DNA of 64,000 nt from Oncomelania hupensis. Taxonomy: Eukaryota; Mollusca; Gastropoda; Littorinimorpha; Pomatiopsidae. Location of the stretch: assembly GCA_036898135.1 (NCBI GenBank), contig CM072516.1, positions 20,016,693 through 20,080,692 on the forward strand, given 5' to 3'. This document shows, piece after piece, positions 1 through 11,600 of this stretch. The notes below the pieces were generated by a model, which saw nothing but the letters and a program-made list of their open reading frames with translations, searched no databases and had not been told where the DNA came from. Made by a program: the position numbers and the translations under genes. Within the stretch, counting starts at the first letter, position 1. Every line of letters begins with the position of its first letter.

Positions 1-1056
1 ATTCGCTGTTGTGTAGCGAAGGGATGACAGAAAGAACGTGAATGGAAATGCGTGCGTGCAACGGCAGAAGTTTTTGACAGGGAGAATGGTTTGGAGTGAT
101 GAAAGGGAGACAATCATTCCGTTAGCGGAATTATTGTGCAATATATTGTAATATGACTATTAATGGTTGCGTATTTTGTGTGTATTGCTGCAGATGTACC
201 AAAAACCTAAAACCAGATCGTTGATTGGGGTGCTGTAACCTAGCTGGTGTGACGCTGGTGTGCCACGTTCTGTGACGCAGGTGTTTCCTCAAGTCAACCT
301 CAGTTGCGAAGGTTGCGGTAGTCGAAAGGAAAACCTTATTTTGTTTATAAAGCACACACACGCACACTCCACAATTCACAACAAATAACTATAACCATTG
401 ATAAACAGTTGTGAGAAACGATAATTGATTTACATGTGATAAATTATAAATTACAGCACGTTGAAATATATTTAATTTGAATTGAATAATAAACATTGTT
501 TGAGTAATATTACCTACCTGATTAAGTAGCCTTGTGATTGTATAGTTCTGTCTGGGGGAATTAATTCGCCAGATATTTACTAATTAGTAATTTAGAATAT
601 TTCGTTACAAATTCTATTTGTATAAAATATAAATTTTCTTTATTCATTTTGTATAATATAAAAGACTTGTTGCAGCTATTTGAAGTTTAAGTGAAACAAA
701 GCAATTGCTTACATTTATTTACCTTGTTGTCAGTAAGCTGATCCAGACATAATTATTATACATTTTTGTACATTTTTTAGTTAGTAATTTATTCTCATTT
801 TGATTTAATTATCATTATTATTTTGAGCGAATTGTTTATGTATTAGTTTTGGGTTGTTTTAGTGGGATTGAGGGTTGGAAGGTTGGGAAGTGGGAAAAAG
901 GGAGTTAATTTTGAGTGTGAATGTGTGAGTGAAATAAAGAAATTGTCTTGTTACTTCTGGTCTTGTCTTTTAGAGTTTATTTAGGTGTTGGTTTTTTTTT
1001 TCTCGTGTGAAAGAGCACACATGTCGAACCTCTGTTGAGGCAGTTGGGACGTGACA
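1..1056 (+). repeat. LTR 1 of the tandem array (left part missing)
   Basis: This is identical, apart from a few bases, to 7180-8235 and it ends CGTGACA directly before the PBS. A polyadenylation signal AATAAA lies at 933-938, about 120 bp before the LTR end. It differs from LTR 2 and LTR 3 at positions 180 and 247, and agrees with LTR 2 against LTR 3 further right. The small reading frames in it are not supported as genes. Confidence 0.9.
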
Positions 1057-1058
1057 TT

Positions 1059-1076
1059 TGGTGGCAGCGGTGGGAT
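1059..1076 (+). promoter_or_regulatory. Primer binding site, tRNA-Leu type, copy A
   Basis: The 18 bases TGGTGGCAGCGGTGGGAT lie two bases after the LTR end. They are complementary to the 3' end of animal tRNA-Leu (AAG type) including CCA, as I recall that tRNA. This would prime minus-strand DNA synthesis. Confidence 0.8.
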
Positions 1077-1430
1077 AGATCTAGGTAGGGATAGGGGGAA
1101 GTAGTTAGGGTAGATTTATTTTTGATTGTTTAGATACCAGAAGTCAGTGTTTGTTTCTTTGTTGTCTTGTGTGTCGGATGAGTGGCCAGTGGGTGGTTGG
1201 TCGGGAGTGAGGTTGCGCTGCGCAAAAGGGTTCACACCCCGAGCGTGTGTGCACAAACGGGAAGTTGAGGCAGGCAACTTTGTCGTCGAGGCCTAGACGA
1301 TAAGGGACTTCTCCGGCTCCTGTTGCTGTTTACTTGTCATTTGTTCGACTGTTTGTATATGTGTTAATCGTTATTTGTTTCATTGTTATTCACCTATTTT
1401 TTCCCATTTTCATTCTTAGTCCGCGACTGT

Positions 1431-4400
1431 ATGCTGACAAGGGCTGCGACTCGTAGAGCAGCTGAGCAGGCGCGAGCAATGGACCAGTACACCGAGGCCG
1501 ACGCAGCCGCTTCGCGTCGGGAACCGATGGACGAGGAAACCACAGTGAGTACGCCTTTCGCTCATAGTACTCGCATGGCAGGTGATCTTACCCCTACCTC
1601 AGTTAAGGCCGGTGCAGGAACAAGTAGCGTTGGCATGGAAGTATATCTTAGATACAAGGAGCTAGGCGCTAGCATGGGGCTGAAGGGAGCAGGTCTAGCC
1701 AGTTTTGTAGTAGATGGGGCGAAGAGGGGAGCAGGAGGCTGCTAGATTGGCAGAGGAAACGGCTAGATTAGCGAAAGAAACAGCCAGGCTCGAGAGGAAG
1801 ATGGAACGAGAAGAGAAGAGGAGAGCAGAAGAGTTAGCTCTGGCAGAGAAGAAGATGGAACTAGAGCGTAAAGATAGAGCTGTGGAAACAGCTAGGCTCG
1901 AGAGGAAGATGGAACTGGAAGAGAGAAAGAGAGCAGAAGAGCTGGCCCTAGCAGAGAAAAGAAGAGCAGAAGATTTAGCCATAGTAGAAAGAAGGCTAGA
2001 GCAAGAGCGCAAAGATAAAGCTAGAGAACTGAAGCTCTTGGAGAAGAAGATAGAATCCGAACGGGAAAATGTCGAGTTGCGTCTGCAAGAAGAGCGTGCA
2101 GCTAGAGAGCAGGCCCGGGAAGACGATAGAGAAAGGCTTAGAGCGCAGTTGGAGCAAGAGAAAGAACTAGAAGCCCAACGTAGGAGGGATAGAGTTCAGC
2201 CGGATAGCTACAAGATCAAGGTCCAACCATTTGATGGCAAAGAGGATATTGAGAGCTATCTTCAGCACTTTGAGCAAATAGCTAGAACGCAGAAATGGAA
2301 GGAAGAGACGTGGTCGGCTAGGTTGTCACCGTTGCTGTCAGGGGAGGCAAGAGAGACTTATCTGAAGTTAACTCCAGAGCAGGTAGTCGATTTTGAAGTG
2401 GTCAGGGGGGGTCTTCTGAAGCGATTTAGGAGAGATGCTGACTACTACCGCAAACAGTTCAGGGGGAGTAGGAAAGAAGGGACAGAGACTTTTCCGCAGT
2501 ACTTGAGTAGAGTACAAGTCTTAGTGAAGAGATGGTTTTCTTTGGCTAAGAAAGATATAGATGATGCGGGCGTAGTGCTTGATGTCTTTCAGACTGAACA
2601 GTTGTTGTCAGTAATGAACCCTGAGTTAGAACTGTTTGTGAGGGAGAGGCAGCCTGAGAACGGCGAGCAAGCAGCTGAGATTGCCCAATTACATGTAGAT
2701 GCGAAACGGACAGTGAGTAACAGACCAGTGTTCGGTAGCGTGCCATACAAGGGGGGTAATCGTGCTGTCAGTCAGCCTGTAGGGGCAGCGAGGAGTGGTC
2801 CTAGTGGCAACAAGGGTGAAGAGGATAAGAGGAGGGAACCTGGTGGGGAGAAACGTCCTGTGAAGTGTTTCAAGTGCGGGAAGCTAGGTCACGTAGCGAA
2901 GGAGTGCCGTAGTCCAAAACAGTTGCTACGTATCACTGTCAGTCCGGATTCAGGACCGATTCACTCGGAAATGACTAAGACTAGTTTTAGCACCATTCAG
3001 CCATATAACCCTTGGAGCATGGGAACAGTCAGGGGTCAGCCTGTGAAGATTCTGAGAGATACTGGTGCCGAGGTGGGGGCAGTAGCAGCCAAGTGGGTGC
3101 GTCCCGAAGATATGACAGGTAGAGAGATCGAGGTCATGTTCGCTGATCAGGTCAAGTCAGGGAAGTATCCTACAGCGTACGTAGAAGTAGACTCAGCTTT
3201 CGTGAAGGGTACTGTAGAACTGATTGTCATCGAGCAAGTAGTACCTGATGTCATTCTAGGCAACTGGGTTACTTTCAAGGGAGGCTATCGTAGTCCAGTG
3301 GCTGTAGATGGGTTAGAGTGTGCGATAGCCGCCATTCAGACCAGGGCACAGGCCAAAGCAGAAGGGAAGCAGGAGAAAGCACTGCCGATTCCAAAGTCAT
3401 TCCAACTTGACGTGACGCCCGATCAGTTGGCCAAGTTGCAGGAAGAAGATCCCACTTTAGCTAGAGCTAGAGAGTGCGAGAAGCAAGGGACGAAACTCAG
3501 TTCAGGCAAAGCGATGGTTAGCTTCTGCAAGAAGAAGGGCGTCTTGTATAGAGTGCACCATCAGGGGGAAGAAGAGCTAACGCAGCTAGTCGTGCCTAGC
3601 AAGCTCAGAGGAGAGGTGATGCGCCTGGCGCACGACCCTCCTATGGCCGGACACTTAGGTGGAAAGAGGACACGTGAGAGGATATGGGGAGTGTTCTATT
3701 GGCCAGGAATGTGCGGGGATGTCAGGCGATTCTGCGAATCATGTCCCGAATGCCAGAAGACAGTTCCTAGGGGTAGGGTAGCAAAAGTTCCGCTGCAGAA
3801 ACTACCTCTAGTCGACGAACCATTTCAGAGAGTTGCAGTTGATATTGTAGGGCCTATAAAACCTATGTCAGACAGAGGCAACCAATACATTTTGGTCATG
3901 GTAGACTATGCGACACGATATCCCGAGGCCGTAGCACTGAAAGGCATAGAGGCTGAGAGAGTTGCCGAAGTTTTGTGGGAGATCTGGACAAGAGTGGGAA
4001 TTCCCAAAGAGATACTAACAGATCAAGGGACACAATTTATGTCAAACGTGATGGCCGAAGTAAACAGACTTTTGGCAATCCATGGAAAGGCAACAACACC
4101 ATACCATCCAATGTGCGACGGGCTCGTGGAGCGTTTCAATGGTACACTCGTGTCGATGCTCAAAAAGCTGATGAAGGAGCAACCGAAAGCATGGGACAGG
4201 TACATACCAGCGCTGCTCTTCGCGTATAGGGAGGTACCTCAAGAGAGCACAGGTTTTTCACCTTTTGAGCTACTGTATGGCAAGACAGTGAGGGGTCCCA
4301 TGTCGGTTCTGAGAGATTTGTGGACGAAGGACAGTCAAGGAGAAGAGGTGAAGGTGGCTAGTCAGTATGTAGTGGACTTGCGAAACAGAATCGAGGAAAC

Positions 4401-5802
4401 GTGCGCGCTAGCGAAGGAAAGTCTGAAGAAGGCAGGCGAGAGGCAGAAAAGACATTTCGATAGGAAAACGAAACCTAGAACGTTTCAGGCAGGAGATAAA
4501 GTGCTGCTTTTGTTGCCAAACAAGCACAACAAGCTAGAAATGAGCTGGAGGGGGCCATATGAAGTCGTAAGTCGTCGAAACGAATGCGATTATCAGATTC
4601 GCATTGGGAACAAGGTGAAACTGTTTCACGCCAACCTACTGAAACTGTACCATCAGAGGGTACAAATCGCCACAGCTGTAGTAGTCGATGAAGCAGACGA
4701 ATGGGAAGAAGTACCAACAGTCGAGGGCATACCCACCGTAGTGTTGAAGCAGTCAGAGACGTTAGATGACGTGCATCTTGATGCAGATAGCCCGGAGATC
4801 CATGCCGGAATTAGGAGGCTATTAGTAAGTTACCCTGACATCCTGACTGACTTGCCTTTGCGCACCACGTTGGATGAGTGCGAGGTACGACTGGATGACG
4901 ACCGTCCAGTAAGGACAAAACAGTACCCGTTACCTCATTCAAAGATGGAGACAATCAAGGCAGAGGTTCAGACGATGCTAGCTATGGGGGTGATCGAGCG
5001 AGCAGCTTCACCGTTCAGTTCACCGATCGTTCTAGTAAAGAAGAAAGACGGAGCAGTCAGATTCTGCGTCGATTTCAGAAAGCTCAATAGGCAGGTGATT
5101 TTCGACGCTGAGCCGATGCCAGACATAGATTATCTGTTCAACAAACTCTCAAAGGCCAAGTACTTGAGCAAGATCGATTTGTCTAAGGGGTATTGGCAAA
5201 TACCTATGAAGAGTGAAGATAAGTGCAAGACAGCTTTCACTACCAAGGAGGGTCAATTCCAATGGTGCGTCATGCCCTTCGGACTGAAAACCGCAGGGGC
5301 AGTTTTTTCACGCATGATGCGCAAGATGTTGATGCCATTGAGGATGAAAGAAGTCGACAACTTCATGGACGATCTCATGGTAGCCACAGAAACTCTAGAG
5401 AGACATTTAGAGTGTTTAGACATCTTGTTTAAACGTCTGAGGGAAATGCAGTTAGCAGCGCGTCCGTCCAAATGCTACTTGGGATTCCGCAAGTTGGAGT
5501 ACTTGGGACACATCGTGGGAGAGGGCAAAGTGCAGCCAGAACAAGGAAAGATGGACAAGATCCAGAATGCACCACGTCCTACTACCAAGAAGCAGGTCAG
5601 GTCATTCCTTGGATTAGCAGGGTACTATCGGAAGTTTGTGCCGAATTTTGCTGCGATAGCGGTGCCGCTGACCGACTTGACCAAGGGAGGCAAATCAGGT
5701 CCCGTACAGTGGTCCGATGCTTGTGAAGTGGCATTCCAGACGCTCAAAAACCGCATATGCTTCAAACCTGTATGCTGTATGCCAGACATGGAGAAACCGT
5801 AA
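1431..5802 (+). pseudogene. Gag-PR-INT-RT polyprotein of array copy A, frameshifted in gag
   Basis: Same polyprotein as at 8610-12977. The likely start is ATG 1431. A run of four G near 1731, where copy B has three, shifts the frame, so the N-terminal 100 or so residues end at 1745. The rest is open in another frame from 1714 to the stop at 5802. The order visible is a charged coiled coil, gag core, CCHC knuckle (CFKCGKLGHVAKEC), protease DTGA, integrase HHCC plus D,D35E core, then RT with FMDD. Copy A has one extra codon (Arg) near 5461 relative to copy B. RNase H follows in frame after the TAA at 5800-5802. Confidence 0.9.
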
Positions 5803-6165
5803 GTGCTACAGACAGACGCATCAGAGATTGGAATAGGGGTGATTTTGTGCCAGGACCAGGGTTTGGGTTTACAACCTATTACATGTGCCAGCAAGAAGCT
5901 AAACCAAGCAGAAAGGAACTATTCCACCATAGAGAAGGAATGCTTAGCATTGTTGTGGGGAGTACAAAAGTTCAAGCAGTACCTGTATGATCGGACAGTC
6001 ATTGTGCAGACTGACCACAGACCTTTGCAATACCTGCAGCAAGCAAAGACTACAAATTGTAGACTCATGAGGTGGGCACTTCAACTCCAACCTTTCGATC
6101 TGTTAGTGGAGAGTATTCCAGGGAAAGAAAATGTACCAGCTGATTTCTTGAGCAGAACTGAGTAG
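5803..6165 (+). pseudogene. RNase H domain of copy A, separated by an in-frame stop
   Basis: About 120 codons continue the pol frame immediately after the TAA at 5800-5802. Family motifs TDAS, a KECLA-type Glu motif and TDHRP are present, and the frame ends with ADFLSRTE before a TAG. It has no ATG of its own, so it would need readthrough of the stop or a different RNA form. The codon equivalent to the stop is Phe in the other two Gmr1-type elements of this window. It differs from copy B by Val/Ala near the start. Confidence 0.85.
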
Positions 6166-6513
6166 CGTGTTTGTTAAGAACTTAAACTGTTAGTTTTCGT
6201 CTTGGTGGGGTGCTGTGTCACGCTACGCAGTTTGCAGTCGTGCGCCTATGTATATAGTTTAATCATCAGCCTGTACATAGAGGTTAAAAGTTACAGTAGT
6301 AAGGGGAGAGTATCAGAATAAATTAATTAAGTTTATAATTAATAGAAGTAGCGAATGTATTGCGCCCGTGCAGAACGAACTATTGTTAGAAAACAGTAGC
6401 TTGGCTATTTTGTTATTGAGAAGATTAAGTGCTGCAATGCGATTTCCTATGTGTGGAATGCGTGCTCTAATCGCGAACGGTGCAGGAAATGAATTATAAT
6501 TGAAATGAGTATG

Positions 6514-6544
6514 TTCTAGAACATTCTAGGCTAACGGTATAAAA
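6514..6544 (+). promoter_or_regulatory. Candidate LTR promoter: heat-shock-like element plus TATA box
   Basis: TTCTAGAACATTC at 6514-6526 fits TTCnnGAAnnTTC, three alternating HSF half-sites at 5-bp spacing. TATAAAA follows at 6538-6544, so the element sits 12 bp upstream. That is a plausible core promoter for the U3/R border. HSF response is inferred from the motif only. Confidence 0.6.
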
Positions 6545-7078
6545 CCCCATGCACTGTATATTTTGATAGGGGGCAGAAACTTTTGCATATCGCTTATGTA
6601 GCCAGAATCGACGGATCTGAGTTGTGTCAAGGTGCCAGATAGTGACTTTGTCTGTGGGTCATACTGATCAGACTGTCAACGAAAAAGAGCCTAGTTATCG
6701 GAAGAGGAGGATAATTTGGGAACACTTTGGAAGTGTTTGATTAACTGGAACTGTCCTAAGCCGTTTAGAATACCTGCTGTGTATTCTCGGTGCAATCCGA
6801 GTTATCTACGTGTAACGTCGGGTGACCTGTGACTCCATCTAGGACTTTTTCTGCCTGTGTATCACCTTGTGTAACCATCTGTGCCTGTGTGTTCGTCCAG
6901 TCATTTGTGTGTCTCTGTCAACAGGCCGGAGGATCCCAACTGGTAGCGTAAGTTGCTTATCTCAATTTCTCAGTTGGCCATATCGTTCGGGGGTTTGGGT
7001 TATGCGTGCAGTGTGAATGGATAGTTAATTATGTTTTCTTAATTCTATTTTATGTTTCATATTATTTGCTGCATAAAT

Positions 7079-7081
<3 letters not shown>

Positions 7082-7129
<48 letters not shown>
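7082..7129. repeat. (GA)n microsatellite in LTR 2
   Basis: About 24 GA units. The same site in LTR 3 (14257-14289) is about 33 bp long, so the run has changed length since the LTRs separated. Confidence 0.95.
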
Positions 7130-7132
<3 letters not shown>

Positions 7133-8237
7133 TTCTAAAATGTATTATAAATTAAATAATTATAAATTAATATAAGGGAATTCGCTGTTGTGTAGCGAAG
7201 GGATGACAGAAAGAACGTGAATGGAAATGCGTGCGTGCAACGGCAGAAGTTTTTGACAGGGAGAATGGTTTGGAGTGATGAAAGGGAGACAATCATTCCG
7301 TTAGCGGAATTATTGTGCAATATATTGTAATATGACTATTAATGGTTGCGTATTTTGTATGTATTGCTGCAGATGTACCAAAAACCTAAAACCAGATCGT
7401 TGATTGGGGTGCTGTAACCTAGCTGTTGTGACGCTGGTGTGCCACGTTCTGTGACGCAGGTGTTTCCTCAAGTCAACCTCAGTTGCGAAGGTTGCGGTAG
7501 TCGAAAGGAAAACCTTATTTTGTTTATAAAGCACACACACGCACACTCCACAATTCACAACAAATAACTATAACCATTGATAAACAGTTGTGAGAAACGA
7601 TAATTGATTTACATGTGATAAATTATAAATTACAGCACGTTGAAATATATTTAATTTGAATTGAATAATAAACATTGTTTGAGTAATATTACCTACCTGA
7701 TTAAGTAGCCTTGTGATTGTATAGTTCTGTCTGGGGGAATTAATTCGCCAGATATTTACTAATTAGTAATTTAGAATATTTCGTTACAAATTCTATTTGT
7801 ATAAAATATAAATTTTCTTTATTCATTTTGTATAATATAAAAGACTTGTTGCAGCTATTTGAAGTTTAAGTGAAACAAAGCAATTGCTTACATTTATTTA
7901 CCTTGTTATCAGTAAGCTGATCCAGACATAATTATTATACATTTTTGTACATTTTTTAGTTAGTAATTTATTCTCATTTTGATTTAATTATCATTATTAT
8001 TTTGAGCGAATTGTTTATGTATTAGTTTTGGGTTGTTTTAGTGGGATTGAGGGTTGGAAGGTTGGGAAGTGGGAAAAAGGGAGTTAATTTTGAGTGTGAA
8101 TGTGTGAGTGAAATAAAGAAATTGTCTTGTTACTTCTGGTCTTGTCTTTTAGAGTTTATTTAGGTGTTGGTTTTTTTTTTCTCGTGTGAAAGAGCACACA
8201 TGTCGAACCTCTGTTGAGGCAGTTGGGACGTGACATT

Positions 8238-8255
8238 TGGTGGCAGCGGTGGGAT
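8238..8255 (+). promoter_or_regulatory. Primer binding site, tRNA-Leu type, copy B
   Basis: Same 18 bases as at 1059, two bases after the end of LTR 2. Confidence 0.8.
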
Positions 8256-8609
8256 AGATCTAGGTAGGGATAGGGGGAAGTAGTTAGGGTAGATTTATTT
8301 TTGATTGTTTAGATACCAGAAGTCAGTGTTTGTTTCTTTGTTGTCTTGTGTGTCGGATGAGTGGCCAGTGGGTGGTTGGTCGGGAGTGAGGTTGCGCTGC
8401 GCAAAAGGGTTCACACCCCGAGCGTGTGTGCACAAACGGGAAGTTGAGGCAGGCAACTTTGTCGTCGAGGCCTAGACGATAAGGGACTTCTCCGGCTCCT
8501 GTTGCTGTTTACTTGTCATTTGTTCGACTGTTTGTATATGTGTTAATCGTTATTTGTTTCATTGTTATTCACCTATTTTTTCCCATTTTCATTCTTAGTC
8601 CGCGACTGT

Positions 8610-11600
8610 ATGCTGACAAGGGCTGCGACTCGTAGAGCAGCTGAGCAGGCGCGAGCAATGGACCAGTACACCGAGGCCGACGCAGCCGCTTCGCGTCGGG
8701 AACCGATGGACGAGGAAACCACAGTGAGTACGCCTTTCGCTCATAGTACTCGCATGGCAGGTGATCTTACCCCTACCTCAGTTAAGGCCGGTGCAGGAAC
8801 AAGTAGCGTTGGCATGGAAGTATATCTTAGATACAAGGAGCTAGGCGCTAGCATGGGGCTGAAGGGAGCAGGTCTAGCCAGTTTTGTAGTAGATGGGGCG
8901 AAGAGGGAGCAGGAGGCTGCTAGATTGGCAGAGGAAACGGCTAGATTAGCGAAAGAAACAGCCAGGCTCGAGAGGAAGATGGAACGAGAAGAGAAGAGGA
9001 GAGCAGAAGAGTTAGCTCTGGCAGAGAAGAAGATGGAACTAGAGCGTAAAGATAGAGCTGTGGAAACAGCTAGGCTCGAGAGGAAGATGGAACTGGAAGA
9101 GAGAAAGAGAGCAGAAGAGCTGGCCCTAGCAGAGAAAAGAAGAGCAGAAGATTTAGCCATAGTAGAAAGAAGGCTAGAGCAAGAGCGCAAAGATAAAGCT
9201 AGAGAACTGAAGCTCTTGGAGAAGAAGATAGAATCCGAACGGGAAAATGTCGAGTTGCGTCTGCAAGAAGAGCGTGCAGCTAGAGAGCAGGCCCGGGAAG
9301 ACGATAGAGAAAGGCTTAGAGCGCAGTTGGAGCAAGAGAAAGAACTAGAAGCCCAACGTAGGAGGGATAGAGTTCAGCCGGATAGCTACAAGATCAAGGT
9401 CCAACCATTTGATGGCAAAGAGGATATTGAGAGCTATCTTCAGCACTTTGAGCAAATAGCTAGAACGCAGAAATGGAAGGAAGAGACGTGGTCGGCTAGG
9501 TTGTCACCGTTGCTGTCAGGGGAGGCAAGAGAGACTTATCTGAAGTTAACTCCAGAGCAGGTAGTCGATTTTGAAGTGGTCAGGGGGGGTCTTCTGAAGC
9601 GATTTAGGAGAGATGCTGACTACTACCGCAAACAGTTCAGGGGGAGTAGGAAAGAAGGGACAGAGACTTTTCCGCAGTACTTGAGTAGAGTACAAGTCTT
9701 AGTGAAGAGATGGTTTTCTTTGGCTAAGAAAGATATAGATGATGCGGGCGTAGTGCTTGATGTCTTTCAGACTGAACAGTTGTTGTCAGTAATGAACCCT
9801 GAGTTAGAACTGTTTGTGAGGGAGAGGCAGCCTGAGAACGGCGAGCAAGCAGCTGAGATTGCCCAATTACATGTAGATGCGAAACGGACAGTGAGTAACA
9901 GACCAGTGTTCGGTAGCGTGCCATACAAGGGGGGTAATCGTGCTGTCAGTCAGCCTGTAGGGGCAGCGAGGAGTGGTCCTAGTGGCAACAAGGGTGAAGA
10001 GGATAAGAGGAGGGAACCTGGTGGGGAGAAACGTCCTGTGAAGTGTTTCAAGTGCGGGAAGCTAGGTCACGTAGCGAAGGAGTGCCGTAGTCCAAAACAG
10101 TTGCTACGTATCACTGTCAGTCCGGATTCAGGACCGATTCACTCGGAAATGACTAAGACTAGTTTTAGCACCATTCAGCCATATAACCCTTGGAGCATGG
10201 GAACAGTCAGGGGTCAGCCTGTGAAGATTCTGAGAGATACTGGTGCCGAGGTGGGGGCAGTAGCAGCCAAGTGGGTGCGTCCCGAAGATATGACAGGTAG
10301 AGAGATCGAGGTCATGTTCGCTGATCAGGTCAAGTCAGGGAAGTATCCTACAGCGTACGTAGAAGTAGACTCAGCTTTCGTGAAGGGTACTGTAGAACTG
10401 ATTGTCATCGAGCAAGTAGTACCTGATGTCATTCTAGGCAACTGGGTTACTTTCAAGGGAGGCTATCGTAGTCCAGTGGCTGTAGATGGGTTAGAGTGTG
10501 CGATAGCCGCCATTCAGACCAGGGCACAGGCCAAAGCAGAAGGGAAGCAGGAGAAAGCACTGCCGATTCCAAAGTCATTCCAACTTGACGTGACGCCCGA
10601 TCAGTTGGCCAAGTTGCAGGAAGAAGATCCCACTTTAGCTAGAGCTAGAGAGTGCGAGAAGCAAGGGACGAAACTCAGTTCAGGCAAAGCGATGGTTAGC
10701 TTCTGCAAGAAGAAGGGCGTCTTGTATAGAGTGCACCATCAGGGGGAAGAAGAGCTAACGCAGCTAGTCGTGCCTAGCAAGCTCAGAGGAGAGGTGATGC
10801 GCCTGGCGCACGACCCTCCTATGGCCGGACACTTAGGTGGAAAGAGGACACGTGAGAGGATATGGGGAGTGTTCTATTGGCCAGGAATGTGCGGGGATGT
10901 CAGGCGATTCTGCGAATCATGTCCCGAATGCCAGAAGACAGTTCCTAGGGGTAGGGTAGCAAAAGTTCCGCTGCAGAAACTACCTCTAGTCGACGAACCA
11001 TTTCAGAGAGTTGCAGTTGATATTGTAGGGCCTATAAAACCTATGTCAGACAGAGGCAACCAATACATTTTGGTCATGGTAGACTATGCGACACGATATC
11101 CCGAGGCCGTAGCACTGAAAGGCATAGAGGCTGAGAGAGTTGCCGAAGTTTTGTGGGAGATCTGGACAAGAGTGGGAATTCCCAAAGAGATACTAACAGA
11201 TCAAGGGACACAATTTATGTCAAACGTGATGGCCGAAGTAAACAGACTTTTGGCAATCCATGGAAAGGCAACAACACCATACCATCCAATGTGCGACGGG
11301 CTCGTGGAGCGTTTCAATGGTACACTCGTGTCGATGCTCAAAAAGCTGATGAAGGAGCAACCGAAAGCATGGGACAGGTACATACCAGCGCTGCTCTTCG
11401 CGTATAGGGAGGTACCTCAAGAGAGCACAGGTTTTTCACCTTTTGAGCTACTGTATGGCAAGACAGTGAGGGGTCCCATGTCGGTTCTGAGAGATTTGTG
11501 GACGAAGGACAGTCAAGGAGAAGAGGTGAAGGTGGCTAGTCAGTATGTAGTGGACTTGCGAAACAGAATCGAGGAAACGTGCGCGCTAGCGAAGGAAAGT

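Larger units (their letters stand above)
6216..8235 (+). repeat. LTR 2 of the tandem array (shared middle LTR, 2020 bp)
   Basis: Begins TGTCACG after a G-rich tract (6203-6215, probable polypurine-like primer) and ends CGTGACA at 8235. It serves as 3' LTR of copy A and 5' LTR of copy B. It contains a heat-shock-like element and TATA box at 6514-6544, a long GA run at 7082-7129 and AATAAA at 8112-8117. In its left part it carries the LTR 3 states at 7359 and 7426; in its right part it carries LTR 1 states (no 22-bp deletion, no 25-bp insertion). Confidence 0.92.

Noticed and set aside
131..379. 82-codon minus-strand frame repeated in each LTR (also 7310-7558, 14486-14719)
   Set aside because: It repeats only because the LTR repeats, has no recognisable domain, and runs antisense to the element.
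1695..2012. Ser/Leu-rich minus-strand frames opposite gag (also 8741-9190)
   Set aside because: Mirror image of the Glu/Arg coiled-coil codons on the plus strand.
7082..7129. CRISPR-like or phased repeat array
   Set aside because: Simple GA dinucleotide run; no spacers. No CRISPR array occurs in this eukaryotic window.
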